The notes under the pieces: model-generated
Told to the model about the DNA's origin: nothing
Database searches by the model: none
The model's input: the letters and a program-made list of their open reading frames with translations, nothing else
NCBI RefSeq assembly: GCF_027941915.1
Contig: NZ_CP116009.1
Coordinates: forward strand, 2,480,001-2,544,000
Source: Ramlibacter tataouinensis
GTDB taxonomy: Bacteria > Pseudomonadota > Gammaproteobacteria > Burkholderiales > Burkholderiaceae_C
DNA length: 64,000 nucleotides
Reading direction: 5' to 3'
Program-made: the position numbers and the translations under genes
In this document: positions 16,430 to 25,605 of the stretch, one piece after another
Numbering within the stretch: the stretch's first letter is position 1
Layout of the letters: the number at the start of each line of letters is the position of its first letter

Positions 16430-16457
16430 GACAAGGCCCGCAGTCGCGGGCCTTGTC
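16430..16457. terminator. Hairpin terminator between convergent genes
   Basis: GACAAGGCCCGC (16430-16441) pairs perfectly with GCGGGCCTTGTC (16446-16457) around AGTC. It lies between the convergent DUF1631 gene and smg and could serve both strands. The T content after it is modest (CTTCAGGTTT). Confidence 0.75.
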
Positions 16458-16480
16458 CTTCAGGTTTCAGTTGCTTCGGT

Positions 16481-16957
16481 CTAGTGGGGGAGGCGGCCGG
16501 TGGTGTCGTCGCACAGTTCGTCGAGGATGAGCGCGTCGGGCTCCTGGCCCATGCTCCAGTAGACCATCAGCACGATGATCTTCAGGTCGTCGAGCGACAC
16601 CGGGCCGCCCGGGGCGGCCATGGCGCGATCGATCACGATCTCGCGCAGGGCCGGGGGTAGCACGCCGGCCGACTCCAGGAAGCGGATGAAGCCCAGGCAC
16701 TGCGCGCCCAGGTGGTCCTGTTCGGCGACCGAGTGGACCCGCAGGCTGGCGGCGGAGGCCAGGCCGGCGGTGTCGCCGGGTTCGGGCAGGTGGGTGCTCT
16801 GGGCCGCGAAGTTCAGGCCGTCGAGCCAGGTCAGGGCCTGCTGGATTTCGTCGGGTTCGAAACCATGCGCACTGAGCTTGCGTCCCAGTTGTTGCAATTC
16901 GGGGCATGCATCCCCGCGCCAGTAGTTCTCATAGACAAACACCAGCACTTCGAACAT
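16481..16957 (-). CDS. smg: Smg protein (DUF494)
   Basis: A 158-residue DUF494/Smg protein. The ATG at 16957 gives the family N terminus MFEVLVFVYENYW; an upstream in-frame ATG at 17005 adds an atypical extension. Further family segments are HGFEPDEIQQALTWLDGL, GFIRFLESAGVL and LDDLKIIVLMVYWSMGQEPD. Smg usually sits beside dprA in proteobacteria, as here. Its biochemical role is unknown. Confidence 0.93.
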   Translation of the reverse strand: MFEVLVFVYENYWRGDACPELQQLGRKLSAHGFEPDEIQQALTWLDGLNFAAQSTHLPEPGDTAGLASAASLRVHSVAEQDHLGAQCLGFIRFLESAGVLPPALREIVIDRAMAAPGGPVSLDDLKIIVLMVYWSMGQEPDALILDELCDDTTGRLPH

Positions 16958-17054
16958 GGGACCAATATAGCCCACAGGCCGGTACCGCTGGACCGGCAGG
17001 GCCATCGCTGTTGCGCCTGCGCATCGCGCGGCGGCGTGACCGGCCGGTGTCGAT

Positions 17055-18173
17055 TCAGCCGCGGCCGGTACGCTGGAACAGGCCGCCGGGCAGGCGCGCC
17101 ACCTGGCCGGCCAGTTCCAGTTCGAGCAGTTGCGCCTGCAGGTCCGCGGCGCCGGTGCCGGTGCGCGCGATCAGCGCGTCCAGCCCGACCGGATCGAACC
17201 CCATGGCCCGCAGCAGGAACGGTTCCGGCTCCGCGGCCGCTGCCGCAGGAGATGCAGCAGTGGGCGCGCCCTGCTGCGGCGCCAGCTCCTCCAGCACGTC
17301 CTGCGCCGTCTCGACCAGCTTGGCGCCCTGGCGCAGCAGCTCGTGGCAGCCGCGCGCCTGCGGCGAGTGGATCGAGCCTGGAATCGCGAACACTTCGCGC
17401 CCCTGCTCCGCCGCCAGGCGGGCGGTGATCAGCGAGCCGGACTTCAGCGCCGCCTCCACCACCAGCGTGCCCTGGCCCAGCGCCGCGATGATGCGGTTGC
17501 GGCGCGGGAAGTTCTCGCGCAGCGGGCGCGTGCCCAGCGGGTACTCCGACACCAGCAGGCCGTGCCTTGAGATCCGGTGCGCCAGCTCGAGGTGCCGGCG
17601 CGGATAGACCCGGTCCAGGCCGGTGCCGACCACCGCGATGGTTGCCACCGCCGACGCCTGCGCGCCTTCCAGTGCGCCTTCGTGGGCCGCGCCGTCGATG
17701 CCCAGTGCCAGGCCCGACACCACCGCCAGGCCGGCCTGGGCGAAGCTGCGGGCGAACTGGCGCGCGTTGAGCGCGCCTTGCGGCGTTGGGTTGCGGCTGC
17801 CGACCACGGCGATCGCCGGCGGCCATGACCCGGTCGGCAGTCCCTGCACGTACAGCAGCAGCGGAGGGTCCTCGGTGTGCAGCAACGGCTGCGGGTAGGC
17901 CGGGTCGGCCAGGGTGAGCAGGCGCCGCGGCGCCGCCGGGTCGCTGGCCTGCAGCCAGGACCAGGTGGCCTCCACCCGCGCCTGCCACTCCGGCGGCTCG
18001 GCGCGCAGCGCCTGCACCTGCCCCGGCGAGGCCACGGTGGCGAGGGCCTCGGCCGACTGGGCGAACAGCTGTTGCGGCAGGCCGAAGGCGGCCAGCAGCC
18101 GGCGCGCGCCGGCCGGGCCGACGCCCGGCGTCATCGCCAGCCGCAGCCAGGCCGCCAGTTCGTCGCGCTCCAT
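17055..18173 (-). CDS. dprA: DNA-processing protein DprA
   Basis: DprA binds incoming single-stranded DNA during natural transformation and loads RecA. The 372-residue protein has an N-terminal helical domain (MTPGVGPAGARRLLAAFG), a Rossmann-like core with AVVGSRNPTPQGALNARQFA, SGLALGIDGAAHEGAL, ENFPRRNRIIAAL and EVFAIPGSI, and a C-terminal winged-helix-like segment. It lies just upstream of smg on the minus strand and downstream of a LysM-protein gene. The tail near residues 300-320 is Ala-rich (AASPAAAAAEPE). Competence itself cannot be inferred from this gene alone. Confidence 0.95.
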   Translation of the reverse strand: MERDELAAWLRLAMTPGVGPAGARRLLAAFGLPQQLFAQSAEALATVASPGQVQALRAEPPEWQARVEATWSWLQASDPAAPRRLLTLADPAYPQPLLHTEDPPLLLYVQGLPTGSWPPAIAVVGSRNPTPQGALNARQFARSFAQAGLAVVSGLALGIDGAAHEGALEGAQASAVATIAVVGTGLDRVYPRRHLELAHRISRHGLLVSEYPLGTRPLRENFPRRNRIIAALGQGTLVVEAALKSGSLITARLAAEQGREVFAIPGSIHSPQARGCHELLRQGAKLVETAQDVLEELAPQQGAPTAASPAAAAAEPEPFLLRAMGFDPVGLDALIARTGTGAADLQAQLLELELAGQVARLPGGLFQRTGRG

Positions 18174-18183
18174 GGCGCGCCGG

Positions 18184-19410
18184 TCAGCGCGGGTTGACGA
18201 TGCGATCGCCGACCTTGACGCCCTCGCCGGTGTCCAGGATCAGCGCATAGGACAGGCGCTCGAACGGGCGGAACACCATCATCAGGCCGTTGCGCTCGTT
18301 GGGCAGCTTGATCTCGGTGCGCTCGCCGGGCTGGGAGCGATCGACGAAGCGGGCGCCGGTGCGCTGGATGGCCAGCACGTGGCCCGGTGCGAGGCCGTCG
18401 GCCGTGCCCTTGTTGATCAGCACGACCTGGTTCTGGCCGGCCAGCGCGACCGAATCGCCGTACATGGATACCACCAGGCCCTCGATCTTGCCTTCGGGCG
18501 CGCGCGGCGTGTAGCTCACGAGCTGGCGGCCCGGCTCGGGCAGCAGCCGGTCACCCACCCGCATCTCGCTGCGGGCCGAGACGATGTCGAGCGTGGCCGC
18601 CACCGGCAGCTCGCGGCTGTCGCCGCCGCCGTCCGGCACCGAGGCCTTGTCCTCGCCGCGCACCAGCAGCGCCGAGCCGAGGTACTGCGCCTCGTAGCCC
18701 AGCACCGCGCGGGTGACCGGGTCGCGCAGCGCCACGGCGTTGCGGAACACCCGGTAGCCGTCGCCGCCCCGGGTCTTCACCAGCAGCGGCGATTCGGCGC
18801 TGCCGCGCGCATAGACGCGGTCGCCGCGCGTGATCAGCACCCGGTTCTCGGGGCTGGCCACGATGCGCGGGGCGCGCTCGAGCACGCCTTCCTCGACGAT
18901 CACCGGCTCGGCCAGGAACGGCTCGATCAGGTGCGGCTGCAGGGTCGGCAGGGACGAGTCGGCCAGCGATTCGACGCGCACGCGCGGCGACACCCGGACG
19001 GTCTCGGTGGGCGGCGCGTCGGCGCCGCCGCGGGCCTGCTGCAGGCGCAGGCGCGCGCGTTCGCCATCGCGCTCGAGCACCAGTTGCTGGCCGGGATAGA
19101 TGCGGTGCGGGTTGCGCACGTCCTCCAGGTTCATGCCCCACAGCTCGGGCCAGCGCCAGGGGCTGGTCAGGTACAGCTTGGCCAGGTCCCACAGCGTGTC
19201 GCCGCGCTTGACCGTGTAGCGGTCCGGCGCGTTGGGGGCGAGTTCGCTCAGCGGCACGCCCGACTGGGCCACCTGCTGGGCCGTGGCGCGCTGTCCGGGC
19301 GTGACCGGCTGGGCCAGCACCGGCAACGCAAACACCGCTGCGGCCAGCACGGCAGCAGTGCGCCGGGCCAGCGGCGGGCGGGCGGCCACGGCTTCGCGTT
19401 GCGCCATCAT
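18184..19410 (-). CDS. LysM peptidoglycan-binding protein, secreted
   Basis: A protein of 408 residues with a signal peptide ([16 protein letters not shown]) and one LysM domain (YTVKRGDTLWDLAKLYL, then NPHRIYPGQQLVL). The C-terminal 300 residues match the protein commonly found beside dprA in Burkholderiales and include GDRLLPEPGRQLV and LINKGTADGLAPGHVLAI. I start at the tandem ATGATG at 19410 because AGGAGGAGG lies just upstream; an in-frame ATG at 19476 lacks such a site and would precede the signal peptide with a long tail. It probably binds murein in the periplasm. It is divergent from def. Confidence 0.88.
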   Translation of the reverse strand: MMAQREAVAARPPLARRTAAVLAAAVFALPVLAQPVTPGQRATAQQVAQSGVPLSELAPNAPDRYTVKRGDTLWDLAKLYLTSPWRWPELWGMNLEDVRNPHRIYPGQQLVLERDGERARLRLQQARGGADAPPTETVRVSPRVRVESLADSSLPTLQPHLIEPFLAEPVIVEEGVLERAPRIVASPENRVLITRGDRVYARGSAESPLLVKTRGGDGYRVFRNAVALRDPVTRAVLGYEAQYLGSALLVRGEDKASVPDGGGDSRELPVAATLDIVSARSEMRVGDRLLPEPGRQLVSYTPRAPEGKIEGLVVSMYGDSVALAGQNQVVLINKGTADGLAPGHVLAIQRTGARFVDRSQPGERTEIKLPNERNGLMMVFRPFERLSYALILDTGEGVKVGDRIVNPR

Positions 19411-19548
19411 CTTTCCTCCTCCTACAGGACTTGATAAGTCACTGTCGATTCTGCGCTCAAGCCCTTGATTGGGCAACGTTTATGGCTACCGGCGCGGACC
19501 CGGCCCCGCAAAAGTGGCGAAAATAGCGACAGCCCCCATCTGCGTCCC

Positions 19549-20061
19549 ATGGCCCTCCTGCCCATCCTCCGCTACCCCGACCCCCGCCTGCACACCGTCG
19601 CCCGTCCGGTGCAGGCGGTCGATGCCCAAATCCGCCAGCTCGTCGCCGACATGCTGGAGACCATGTACGACGCCCATGGCATCGGCCTGGCCGCCACCCA
19701 GGTCGACGTGCACGAGCGGGTGGTCGTGATCGACGTGTCGGAAGAGCGCAACCGGCCGCTGGTGCTGATCAACCCGCAGATCGTCTGGGCCAGCGAGGAC
19801 CGGCAGGTCAACGAGGAGGGCTGCCTGTCGGTGCCCGGCGTGTACGACGGCGTCGAGCGCGCCGGCGCGGTGCGCGTCACGGCGCTGGACGACCACGGCC
19901 AGCCGCGCACGATCGAAGCCGAGGGCCTGCTGGCGGTGTGCATCCAGCACGAGATGGATCACCTGCTGGGCAAGGTGTTCGTCGAGTACCTGTCGCCGCT
20001 CAAGCGCAATCGCATCAAGAGCAAGATGCTGAAGGCGCGCCGCGAAACCGAGCGCGCCTGA
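19549..20061 (+). CDS. def: Peptide deformylase
   Basis: Removes the N-formyl group from nascent proteins using an active-site metal. The 170-residue protein shows all three motifs: GIGLAATQ (44-51), EEGCLSVPG with metal ligand Cys92, and QHEMDH with ligands His134 and His138 and catalytic Glu135. The ATG at 19549 gives the typical start [14 protein letters not shown]; an earlier in-frame ATG at 19465 adds an unlikely extension. It is grouped with fmt, the enzyme that adds the formyl group, with one lipoprotein gene in between. Confidence 0.96.
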   Translation: MALLPILRYPDPRLHTVARPVQAVDAQIRQLVADMLETMYDAHGIGLAATQVDVHERVVVIDVSEERNRPLVLINPQIVWASEDRQVNEEGCLSVPGVYDGVERAGAVRVTALDDHGQPRTIEAEGLLAVCIQHEMDHLLGKVFVEYLSPLKRNRIKSKMLKARRETERA

Positions 20062-20068
20062 GGGCCCC

Positions 20069-20566
20069 ATGCGATTGCGCCGCGCCTTCCTGGGCACGGG
20101 CCTCGCGGCCCTGCTGGCGGCCTGCGCCAGTCCGTTCCGCAGCTGGGACGTGCAGCCCGGCACCAGCCGGCAGGACGTGCTGGCGCGGCTGGGTCCGCCC
20201 ACGCGCGTGGTCGCCATCCCCGGCGGCGAGCGGCTGCAGTACTCGCTGCAGCCGTTCGGCCAGGAGGCCTGGATGGTGGACCTCGATGGCGGCGGCCGCG
20301 TCGTGCGCGCCCGCCAGGTGCTGACCGCCGCCGAGTTCCAGCGCATCGTTCTCGGCCAGTGGACGCGCGCCGACGTCGAGCGCGAGTTCGGCCCGCCCGC
20401 GCGGGTGGACGGCGTCGCGAGCTGGAACGGCCCGGTGCTGACCTGGCGCTGGCGCGATGCCGACCGCAGCGACATGTTCTACTGGGTCTATCTGGACGAG
20501 CGCGGCGTCGTCCAGCGGGCCCACCAGGGCATGGAATTCATCAACGCGCCCAACGAGCGCAACTGA
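20069..20566 (+). CDS. BamE/SmpA-like lipoprotein with two repeats
   Basis: A 165-residue lipoprotein (lipobox LLAAC, Cys19) inserted between def and fmt. It has two copies of the SmpA/OmlA motif: [18 protein letters not shown] near residue 30 and [18 protein letters not shown] near 96, each followed by a hydrophobic strand region. BamE, a subunit of the outer-membrane beta-barrel assembly machine, has this fold once. The duplication suggests a related periplasmic scaffold, not BamE itself. Seven bases separate it from def and 16 from fmt, so it is in the operon. Confidence 0.75.
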   Translation: MRLRRAFLGTGLAALLAACASPFRSWDVQPGTSRQDVLARLGPPTRVVAIPGGERLQYSLQPFGQEAWMVDLDGGGRVVRARQVLTAAEFQRIVLGQWTRADVEREFGPPARVDGVASWNGPVLTWRWRDADRSDMFYWVYLDERGVVQRAHQGMEFINAPNERN

Positions 20567-20582
20567 GCGCGGCGCCCCCACG

Positions 20583-21548
20583 ATGCGGCTCGTCTTCGCC
20601 GGCACGCCGGACTTTGCCCGCGTCGCGCTCGAGCGGCTGCACAACGCCGGCTTCGACATCCCGCTGGTGCTGACCCAGCCCGATCGGCCGGCCGGCCGCG
20701 GGCTGAAGCTGCAGCCCTCGCCGGTCAAGCAGTTCGCGCAGCGGCACGGCATCGCGGTGGCGCAGCCGCGCAGCCTGCGGCTGGATGGCAAGTACCCCGA
20801 GGACGCCGCGCAGGCCCGCCAGGCGCTGCTGGCCGCGGGCGCCGAGGCGATGGTGGTCGCGGCCTACGGCCTGATCCTGCCGCAGTGGGTGCTCGACCTC
20901 CCCCGGCTGGGCTGCCTGAACATCCATGCCTCGCTGCTGCCGCGCTGGCGCGGCGCCGCCCCGATCCACCGCGCCATCGAGGCCGGCGATGCGCAGACCG
21001 GCGTCACCATCATGCAGATGGACGCCGGCCTGGACACCGGCGACATGCTGCTGGCCGAGCGCATCGCCATCGCCCCGCACGACAGCACCGGCACGCTGCA
21101 CGACCGGCTGGCCGCGCTCGGCGGTCGCCTGGTCGTCGAAGCGCTGGAGCTGGCGGCCTGCGGCGGGCTGACGCGCACCCCGCAGCCGGCCGAGGGGGTG
21201 ACGTACGCCCACAAGATCGACAAGAGCGAGGCGCAGGTCGACTGGTCGCAGCCGGCCGTGTCGATCGAGCGCCGCCTGCGGGCGTTCGACCCGTTCCCCG
21301 GCGCCGCCAGCACGCTGGCTGGCGAGGCCCTCAAGCTGTGGCGTGCGCAAGTGCCGGACGCGTCGGCGCCCGACGTCGCGGCGCCGGGCACCGTGCTGGC
21401 GGCGGGCTCCGCGGGCATCGAGGTTGCCACCGGGCGCGGCGTGCTGCGCCTGACCGAACTGCAGCGCGCCGGGGGCAAGCGCCTGCCCGCCGCCGAATTC
21501 CTGCGCGGCACCGCCATCGCGCCCGGCCAGCGGTTCGGGGCGGCCTGA
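20583..21548 (+). CDS. fmt: Methionyl-tRNA formyltransferase
   Basis: Transfers the formyl group from 10-formyl-THF to initiator Met-tRNA. The 321-residue protein has the N-terminal Rossmann start [16 protein letters not shown], the variable-loop region [17 protein letters not shown], the catalytic segment [20 protein letters not shown] with its Asn-His pair, and GLDTGDML with the catalytic aspartate. The C-terminal OB-fold domain ends in [18 protein letters not shown]. Its stop overlaps the start of azlC. Confidence 0.96.
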   Translation: MRLVFAGTPDFARVALERLHNAGFDIPLVLTQPDRPAGRGLKLQPSPVKQFAQRHGIAVAQPRSLRLDGKYPEDAAQARQALLAAGAEAMVVAAYGLILPQWVLDLPRLGCLNIHASLLPRWRGAAPIHRAIEAGDAQTGVTIMQMDAGLDTGDMLLAERIAIAPHDSTGTLHDRLAALGGRLVVEALELAACGGLTRTPQPAEGVTYAHKIDKSEAQVDWSQPAVSIERRLRAFDPFPGAASTLAGEALKLWRAQVPDASAPDVAAPGTVLAAGSAGIEVATGRGVLRLTELQRAGGKRLPAAEFLRGTAIAPGQRFGAA

Positions 21549-22285
21549 TGTTCTGGCTGCCTGCGGTGCGGCGGCACCCGGAATTCCGCGCCGGCGTGCG
21601 GGCCAGCGCCCCGATCACGCCCGGCATCGCGGCCTGGGGGCTGATGACCGGCGTGGCCATGGTCAATGCCGGCATGAGCGTGACCGAGTCGGTGGCGATG
21701 ACGCTGCTGGTCTACGCCGGCAGCTCGCAGCTCGCCGCCATTCCGCTGCTGGTGGCCGGCGCGCCGATGTGGGTGATCTGGGCCACCGGCTTTTGCGTCA
21801 ACCTGCGCTTCGTGGTGTTCAGCCTGCACCTGCGCGACTACCTGATCCACCAGCCCCGCTGGCGCCGGCTGGTCAACGGCTTCCTGACCGCCGACATGAG
21901 CTACGCGCTGTTTACCGCCCGCCATCCGCTGCCGGCGCAGGACCCGGGCGGGCGCGTCGCGCAGGAGGCCTACCTGGCCGGCAACTACGCGATCACCTGG
22001 GTGGGCTGGATCTTCCCGAGCCTGCTGGGCGTGGCACTGGGCAACCTGGTGCCTTCGCAATGGGGCCTCGGGTTTGCCGGCGTGCTGTGCCTGCTGGGGG
22101 TGATGTGCTCGCTGGCCAACACGCCGCTGCGCGTCCTGGCCGCGGCGGTGGCGGGCGCGGCGGCGGTGGCGGCCTACGCCCTGCCCTTCAAGCTCAACGT
22201 CGTCGCCGCGATCGCGCTGGCGGTGCTGGCCGCCTTCTGGCTGGAAACGCGCGGGCCGGCGCGGCAGCGGGAACACACGGCATGA
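21548..22285 (+). CDS. azlC: AzlC/YgaZ-family branched-chain amino-acid exporter, large subunit
   Basis: A 245-residue polytopic membrane protein starting on the last base of fmt. It begins RRHPEFRAGVRASAPITPGIAAWGLMTGVA and contains the family signature YAGSSQLAAIPLL plus NLRFVVFSLHLRDY. About seven hydrophobic segments are visible. With AzlD it exports branched-chain or related amino acids in characterised systems; the substrate here is not known. Its gene overlaps azlD by four bases. Confidence 0.92.
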   Translation: MFWLPAVRRHPEFRAGVRASAPITPGIAAWGLMTGVAMVNAGMSVTESVAMTLLVYAGSSQLAAIPLLVAGAPMWVIWATGFCVNLRFVVFSLHLRDYLIHQPRWRRLVNGFLTADMSYALFTARHPLPAQDPGGRVAQEAYLAGNYAITWVGWIFPSLLGVALGNLVPSQWGLGFAGVLCLLGVMCSLANTPLRVLAAAVAGAAAVAAYALPFKLNVVAAIALAVLAAFWLETRGPARQREHTA

Positions 22286-22623
22286 ACGCGGGCACCACCG
22301 ACTTGTGGACGCTGGCCGTGATCGTCGGCCTGGCCGGCGTCACCGTGCTCAGCCGCTGCTTCTTCTTCATCCTCGAGCGGCCCTGGTCGCTGCCCGACTG
22401 GGCGCGGCGCGCGCTGCAGTACGCGCCGGTGGCGGCGCTGGCCGGGGTGGTGCTGCCCGAGGTGGTGATGACCCAGGGCGCGCTCGTCGCCACCTGGCAG
22501 GACGCGCGGCTGTTCGCCACCGGGGCCGGCATCGCGGTGTTCTTCTGGCGCCGCAGCGTGCTGGCGACGCTGGTCGTCGGCATGGCGATCTACCTGCCCT
22601 TGCGGCTGGGCCTGGGCTGGTAG
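22282..22623 (+). CDS. azlD: AzlD/YgaH-family small subunit
   Basis: A 113-residue protein of four hydrophobic helices beginning [22 protein letters not shown] and including [19 protein letters not shown], which is characteristic of AzlD. It overlaps the end of azlC, the usual arrangement for the two-subunit exporter. It is the last gene before the pgk promoter. Confidence 0.92.
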   Translation: MNAGTTDLWTLAVIVGLAGVTVLSRCFFFILERPWSLPDWARRALQYAPVAALAGVVLPEVVMTQGALVATWQDARLFATGAGIAVFFWRRSVLATLVVGMAIYLPLRLGLGW

Positions 22624-22651
22624 CGCGGCCCGCGGCGCCGGGGCCGCTGCC

Positions 22652-22657
22652 TACAAT
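22652..22657 (+). promoter_or_regulatory. Promoter -10 element (TACAAT) of pgk
   Basis: TACAAT followed by C lies 42 bases before the preferred pgk start. No convincing -35 hexamer is seen. It matches the -10-like strings before yajC, purC, tsaB and other genes here. Confidence 0.5.
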
Positions 22658-22699
22658 CGCGGGTTCACTTTCTTGCTTCCCATGGCCGAGTTGCGACCC

Positions 22700-23893
22700 A
22701 TGAATGTGCTGCGTTTTTCCGATCTGTGTGCCCAGGGCCAGGTGGCCGGCCGGCGCGTGTTCATCCGGGCCGACCTGAACGTGCCGCAGGACGAGCAGGG
22801 TCGCATCACCGAGGACACGCGCATCCGCGCCTCGCTGCCCTGCATCCGGCTGGCGCTGGACGCCGGCGCGGCGGTGATGGTGACTTCGCACCTGGGCCGC
22901 CCGACCGAGGGCGCGTTCAAGCCGCAGGACTCGCTGGCGCCGGTGGCGCAGCGCCTGTCCGAGCTGCTGGGCCGGCCGGTGCCGCTGCAGGCCGACTGGG
23001 TCGATGGGGTGGACGTCCAGCCCGGCCAGCTGGTGCTGCTGGAGAACTGCCGCGTCAACAAGGGCGAGAAGAAGAACGCCCCCGAGCTGGCCCGCAAGAT
23101 GGCCGCGCTGTGCGACATCTACGTCAATGACGCCTTCGGCACTGCGCACCGCGCCGAGGCCACCACCTACGGCATCGCCGAATACGCCCCGGTGGCCTGC
23201 GCCGGGCCGCTGCTGGCCGCCGAGATCGACGCCATCGGCAAGGCGCTGGCCCACCCGAAGCGCCCGCTGGTGGCGATCGTCGCCGGCTCCAAGGTCTCGA
23301 CCAAGCTCACCATCCTGCAGTCGCTGGCCCGCAACGTGGACCGGCTGGTGGTCGGCGGTGGCATCGCCAACACCTTCCTGCTGGCCGCCGGACTTCCAAT
23401 CGGCAAGTCGCTGGCCGAAGCCGACCTGGTGGGCGAGGCCCGCGCGGTGATGGAAGCGATGGCCGCGCGCGGCGCCGAGGTGCCGATCCCCACCGACGTG
23501 GTCACGGCCAAGGCGTTCGCCGCCGACGCGCCCGCCACCATCAAGGCCGCCGGCGACGTCGCCGCCGACGACCTGATCCTGGACATCGGCCCCGACACGG
23601 CCCGGTGGCTGGCCGACCAGCTGCTGGCCGCCGGCACCATCGTCTGGAACGGTCCGGTCGGCGTGTTCGAGTTCGAGGCCTTCTCGCACGGCACCGAGGC
23701 GATCGCGCGGGCCATCGCCCGCTCCGATGCCTTCAGCATCGCCGGCGGCGGCGACACGCTGGCCGCGATCGCCAAGTACGGCATCGAGCAGGACGTGGGC
23801 TACATCTCCACCGGCGGCGGCGCCTTCCTGGAGATGCTGGAGGGCAAGACCCTGCCTGCGCTGGAGATCCTGGCGCGCCGCGCCGCCGCCTGA
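22700..23893 (+). CDS. pgk: Phosphoglycerate kinase
   Basis: Transfers phosphate from 1,3-bisphosphoglycerate to ADP in glycolysis and runs in reverse in gluconeogenesis. The 397-residue protein has the N-terminal substrate region [20 protein letters not shown] and [12 protein letters not shown], then [16 protein letters not shown], and the nucleotide-binding C-terminal part with [13 protein letters not shown] and [11 protein letters not shown]. Starts at 22673 and 22682 are in frame, but 22700 (MNVLRFSDL) gives the usual N terminus. It leads the pgk-pyk-fba group. Confidence 0.95.
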   Translation: MNVLRFSDLCAQGQVAGRRVFIRADLNVPQDEQGRITEDTRIRASLPCIRLALDAGAAVMVTSHLGRPTEGAFKPQDSLAPVAQRLSELLGRPVPLQADWVDGVDVQPGQLVLLENCRVNKGEKKNAPELARKMAALCDIYVNDAFGTAHRAEATTYGIAEYAPVACAGPLLAAEIDAIGKALAHPKRPLVAIVAGSKVSTKLTILQSLARNVDRLVVGGGIANTFLLAAGLPIGKSLAEADLVGEARAVMEAMAARGAEVPIPTDVVTAKAFAADAPATIKAAGDVAADDLILDIGPDTARWLADQLLAAGTIVWNGPVGVFEFEAFSHGTEAIARAIARSDAFSIAGGGDTLAAIAKYGIEQDVGYISTGGGAFLEMLEGKTLPALEILARRAAA

Positions 23894-23897
23894 TGCC

Positions 23898-23918
23898 GCG
23901 GCGGGGACGCCCCGCCGC
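23898..23918 (+). terminator. Hairpin after pgk
   Basis: GCGGCGGGG (23898-23906) pairs with CCCCGCCGC (23910-23918) around ACG, five bases after the pgk stop. No T run follows, so it may act as a pause site or protect the mRNA 3' end, not as a classical intrinsic terminator. Confidence 0.45.
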
Positions 23919-24013
23919 CCCCGCCCGCTGTTCGCGCACGGGCGCCACCGGCGGCCCGAGTGCGTCGCGCATGTGAGAATGCCGCCCACCCCTTTCCAGG
24001 AGGATTTCGCCCC

Positions 24014-25447
24014 ATGGCCCGTCGCGCCACCAAGATTGTCGCCACCCTCGGTCCCGCCTCCAGCGATCCCAAGCTGCTGGAGCAGTTGATCGGCGCCGGC
24101 GTCAACGTCGTTCGGCTGAACTTCAGCCATGGCAAGGCGCAGGACCACATCGAGCGCGCGCAACTGGTGCGCGAGGCGGCCCAGCGGGCCGGCCGCGAGG
24201 TGGCCATCATGGCCGACCTGCAGGGCCCCAAGATCCGGGTCGGCCGGTTCGCCGACGGCAAGGTGCTGCTCGAGCCGGGCATGAAGTTCGTGCTCGATGC
24301 CGCCCGCACCGAGCCCGGCGACGCCGGCGGCGTCGGGCTGGACTACAAGGAGCTGCCGCGCGACGTTCGCGCTGGCGACACGCTGCTGCTCAATGACGGC
24401 CTGATCGTGCTGACCGTGGACAAGGTGCGCGGCGACCAGGTGCACACCACCGTCAAGCTGGGCGGCGAGTTGTCCAACAACAAGGGCATCAACAAGCAGG
24501 GCGGCGGGCTGTCGGCGCCGGCGCTGACGGCCAAGGACATGGAGGACATCCGCACCGCCATGAGCTTTCAGGCCGACTACGTGGCGGTGAGTTTTCCCAA
24601 GACCGCCACCGACATGGAGATGGCGCGCCAGTTGTGCAACGTGGCGGGGGCCGAATACGGCCACAAGCCCGGCCTGATCGCCAAGATCGAGCGGGCCGAA
24701 GCCATCCCCAACCTGGAGTCCATCCTCAAGGCCAGCGACGGCATCATGGTGGCGCGCGGCGACCTAGCCGTCGAGGTCGGCAATGCGGCGGTGCCGGCGC
24801 TGCAAAAGCGCATGATCCGGGCGGCCCGCAAGTTCGACAAGGTGGTGATCACGGCGACCCAGATGATGGAGTCCATGATCACCAACCCGGTGCCCACGCG
24901 CGCCGAGGTCAGCGACGTCGCCAACGCGGTGCTGGACGGCACCGACGCGGTGATGCTCAGCGCCGAGACGGCCACCGGCCGCTATCCGCTGGAGACCATC
25001 ATCGAGATGGCCAACATCTGCGCCGAAGCCGAGATGGCCGAGGACGTCAAGCTCGACGCCGACTTCAGCGGCATGGAGTTCTCGCGCATCGACCAGTCGA
25101 TCGCCATGGGCGCGCTGTTCACCGCCTACCACCTGGGCTGCAAGGCGATCGTGGCGCTGACCGATTCCGGCTCGACCCCGCTGTGGATGAGCCGCCATCC
25201 GATCCACATCCCGATCTACGCGCTCACGCCGCGCCTGGTGACGCAGCGCCGCATGGCGCTGTACCGCAACGTGCGGCCGCTCTTGATGGACCAGAGCGCC
25301 GAGCGCGACACGGCGCTGGCCGATGCCGAGGCCCACCTGAAGAAGCGCGGCATCGTGGCGTCCGGCGACATCTACGCCATCACTTGCGGCGAGCCCATGG
25401 GCGCCCCGGGCGGCACCAACATGCTCAAGGTCCTGAGGGTGGCGTGA
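24014..25447 (+). CDS. pyk: Pyruvate kinase
   Basis: Converts phosphoenolpyruvate and ADP to pyruvate and ATP. The 477-residue protein starts at ATG 24014 behind AGGAGG (23998-24003). It shows RRATKIVATLGPASSD, LNFSHGKAQDH, MADLQGPKIRVGRF, the active-site stretch GIMVARGDLAVEVG, and ITATQMMESMI. The C-terminal allosteric domain includes LTDSGSTPLWMSRHP. It follows pgk and precedes fba on the same strand. Confidence 0.96.
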   Translation: MARRATKIVATLGPASSDPKLLEQLIGAGVNVVRLNFSHGKAQDHIERAQLVREAAQRAGREVAIMADLQGPKIRVGRFADGKVLLEPGMKFVLDAARTEPGDAGGVGLDYKELPRDVRAGDTLLLNDGLIVLTVDKVRGDQVHTTVKLGGELSNNKGINKQGGGLSAPALTAKDMEDIRTAMSFQADYVAVSFPKTATDMEMARQLCNVAGAEYGHKPGLIAKIERAEAIPNLESILKASDGIMVARGDLAVEVGNAAVPALQKRMIRAARKFDKVVITATQMMESMITNPVPTRAEVSDVANAVLDGTDAVMLSAETATGRYPLETIIEMANICAEAEMAEDVKLDADFSGMEFSRIDQSIAMGALFTAYHLGCKAIVALTDSGSTPLWMSRHPIHIPIYALTPRLVTQRRMALYRNVRPLLMDQSAERDTALADAEAHLKKRGIVASGDIYAITCGEPMGAPGGTNMLKVLRVA

Positions 25448-25529
25448 GCCCGGCCTGACACGGGACTGGCCGGCCGCGCCGGCGACCCAGCGCGACTGTG
25501 CACGGGCCCCCGCGGCCAGACCCAGCCGG

Positions 25530-25576
25530 TAGAATTTGGCTCACGAGCGCGGGGCGTGTGGCGCTTCGCGCGAAGC
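25530..25576 (+). promoter_or_regulatory. fba promoter and 14-bp palindrome in the leader
   Basis: A -10-like TAGAAT (25530-25535) is followed by the perfect palindrome GCTTCGCGCGAAGC (25563-25576), 29 bases before the fba ATG. The palindrome may be an mRNA hairpin or an operator; neither is shown by sequence alone. Confidence 0.4.
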
Positions 25577-25605
25577 CGCATTTCATTACTCGACAGGACT
25601 GCACC

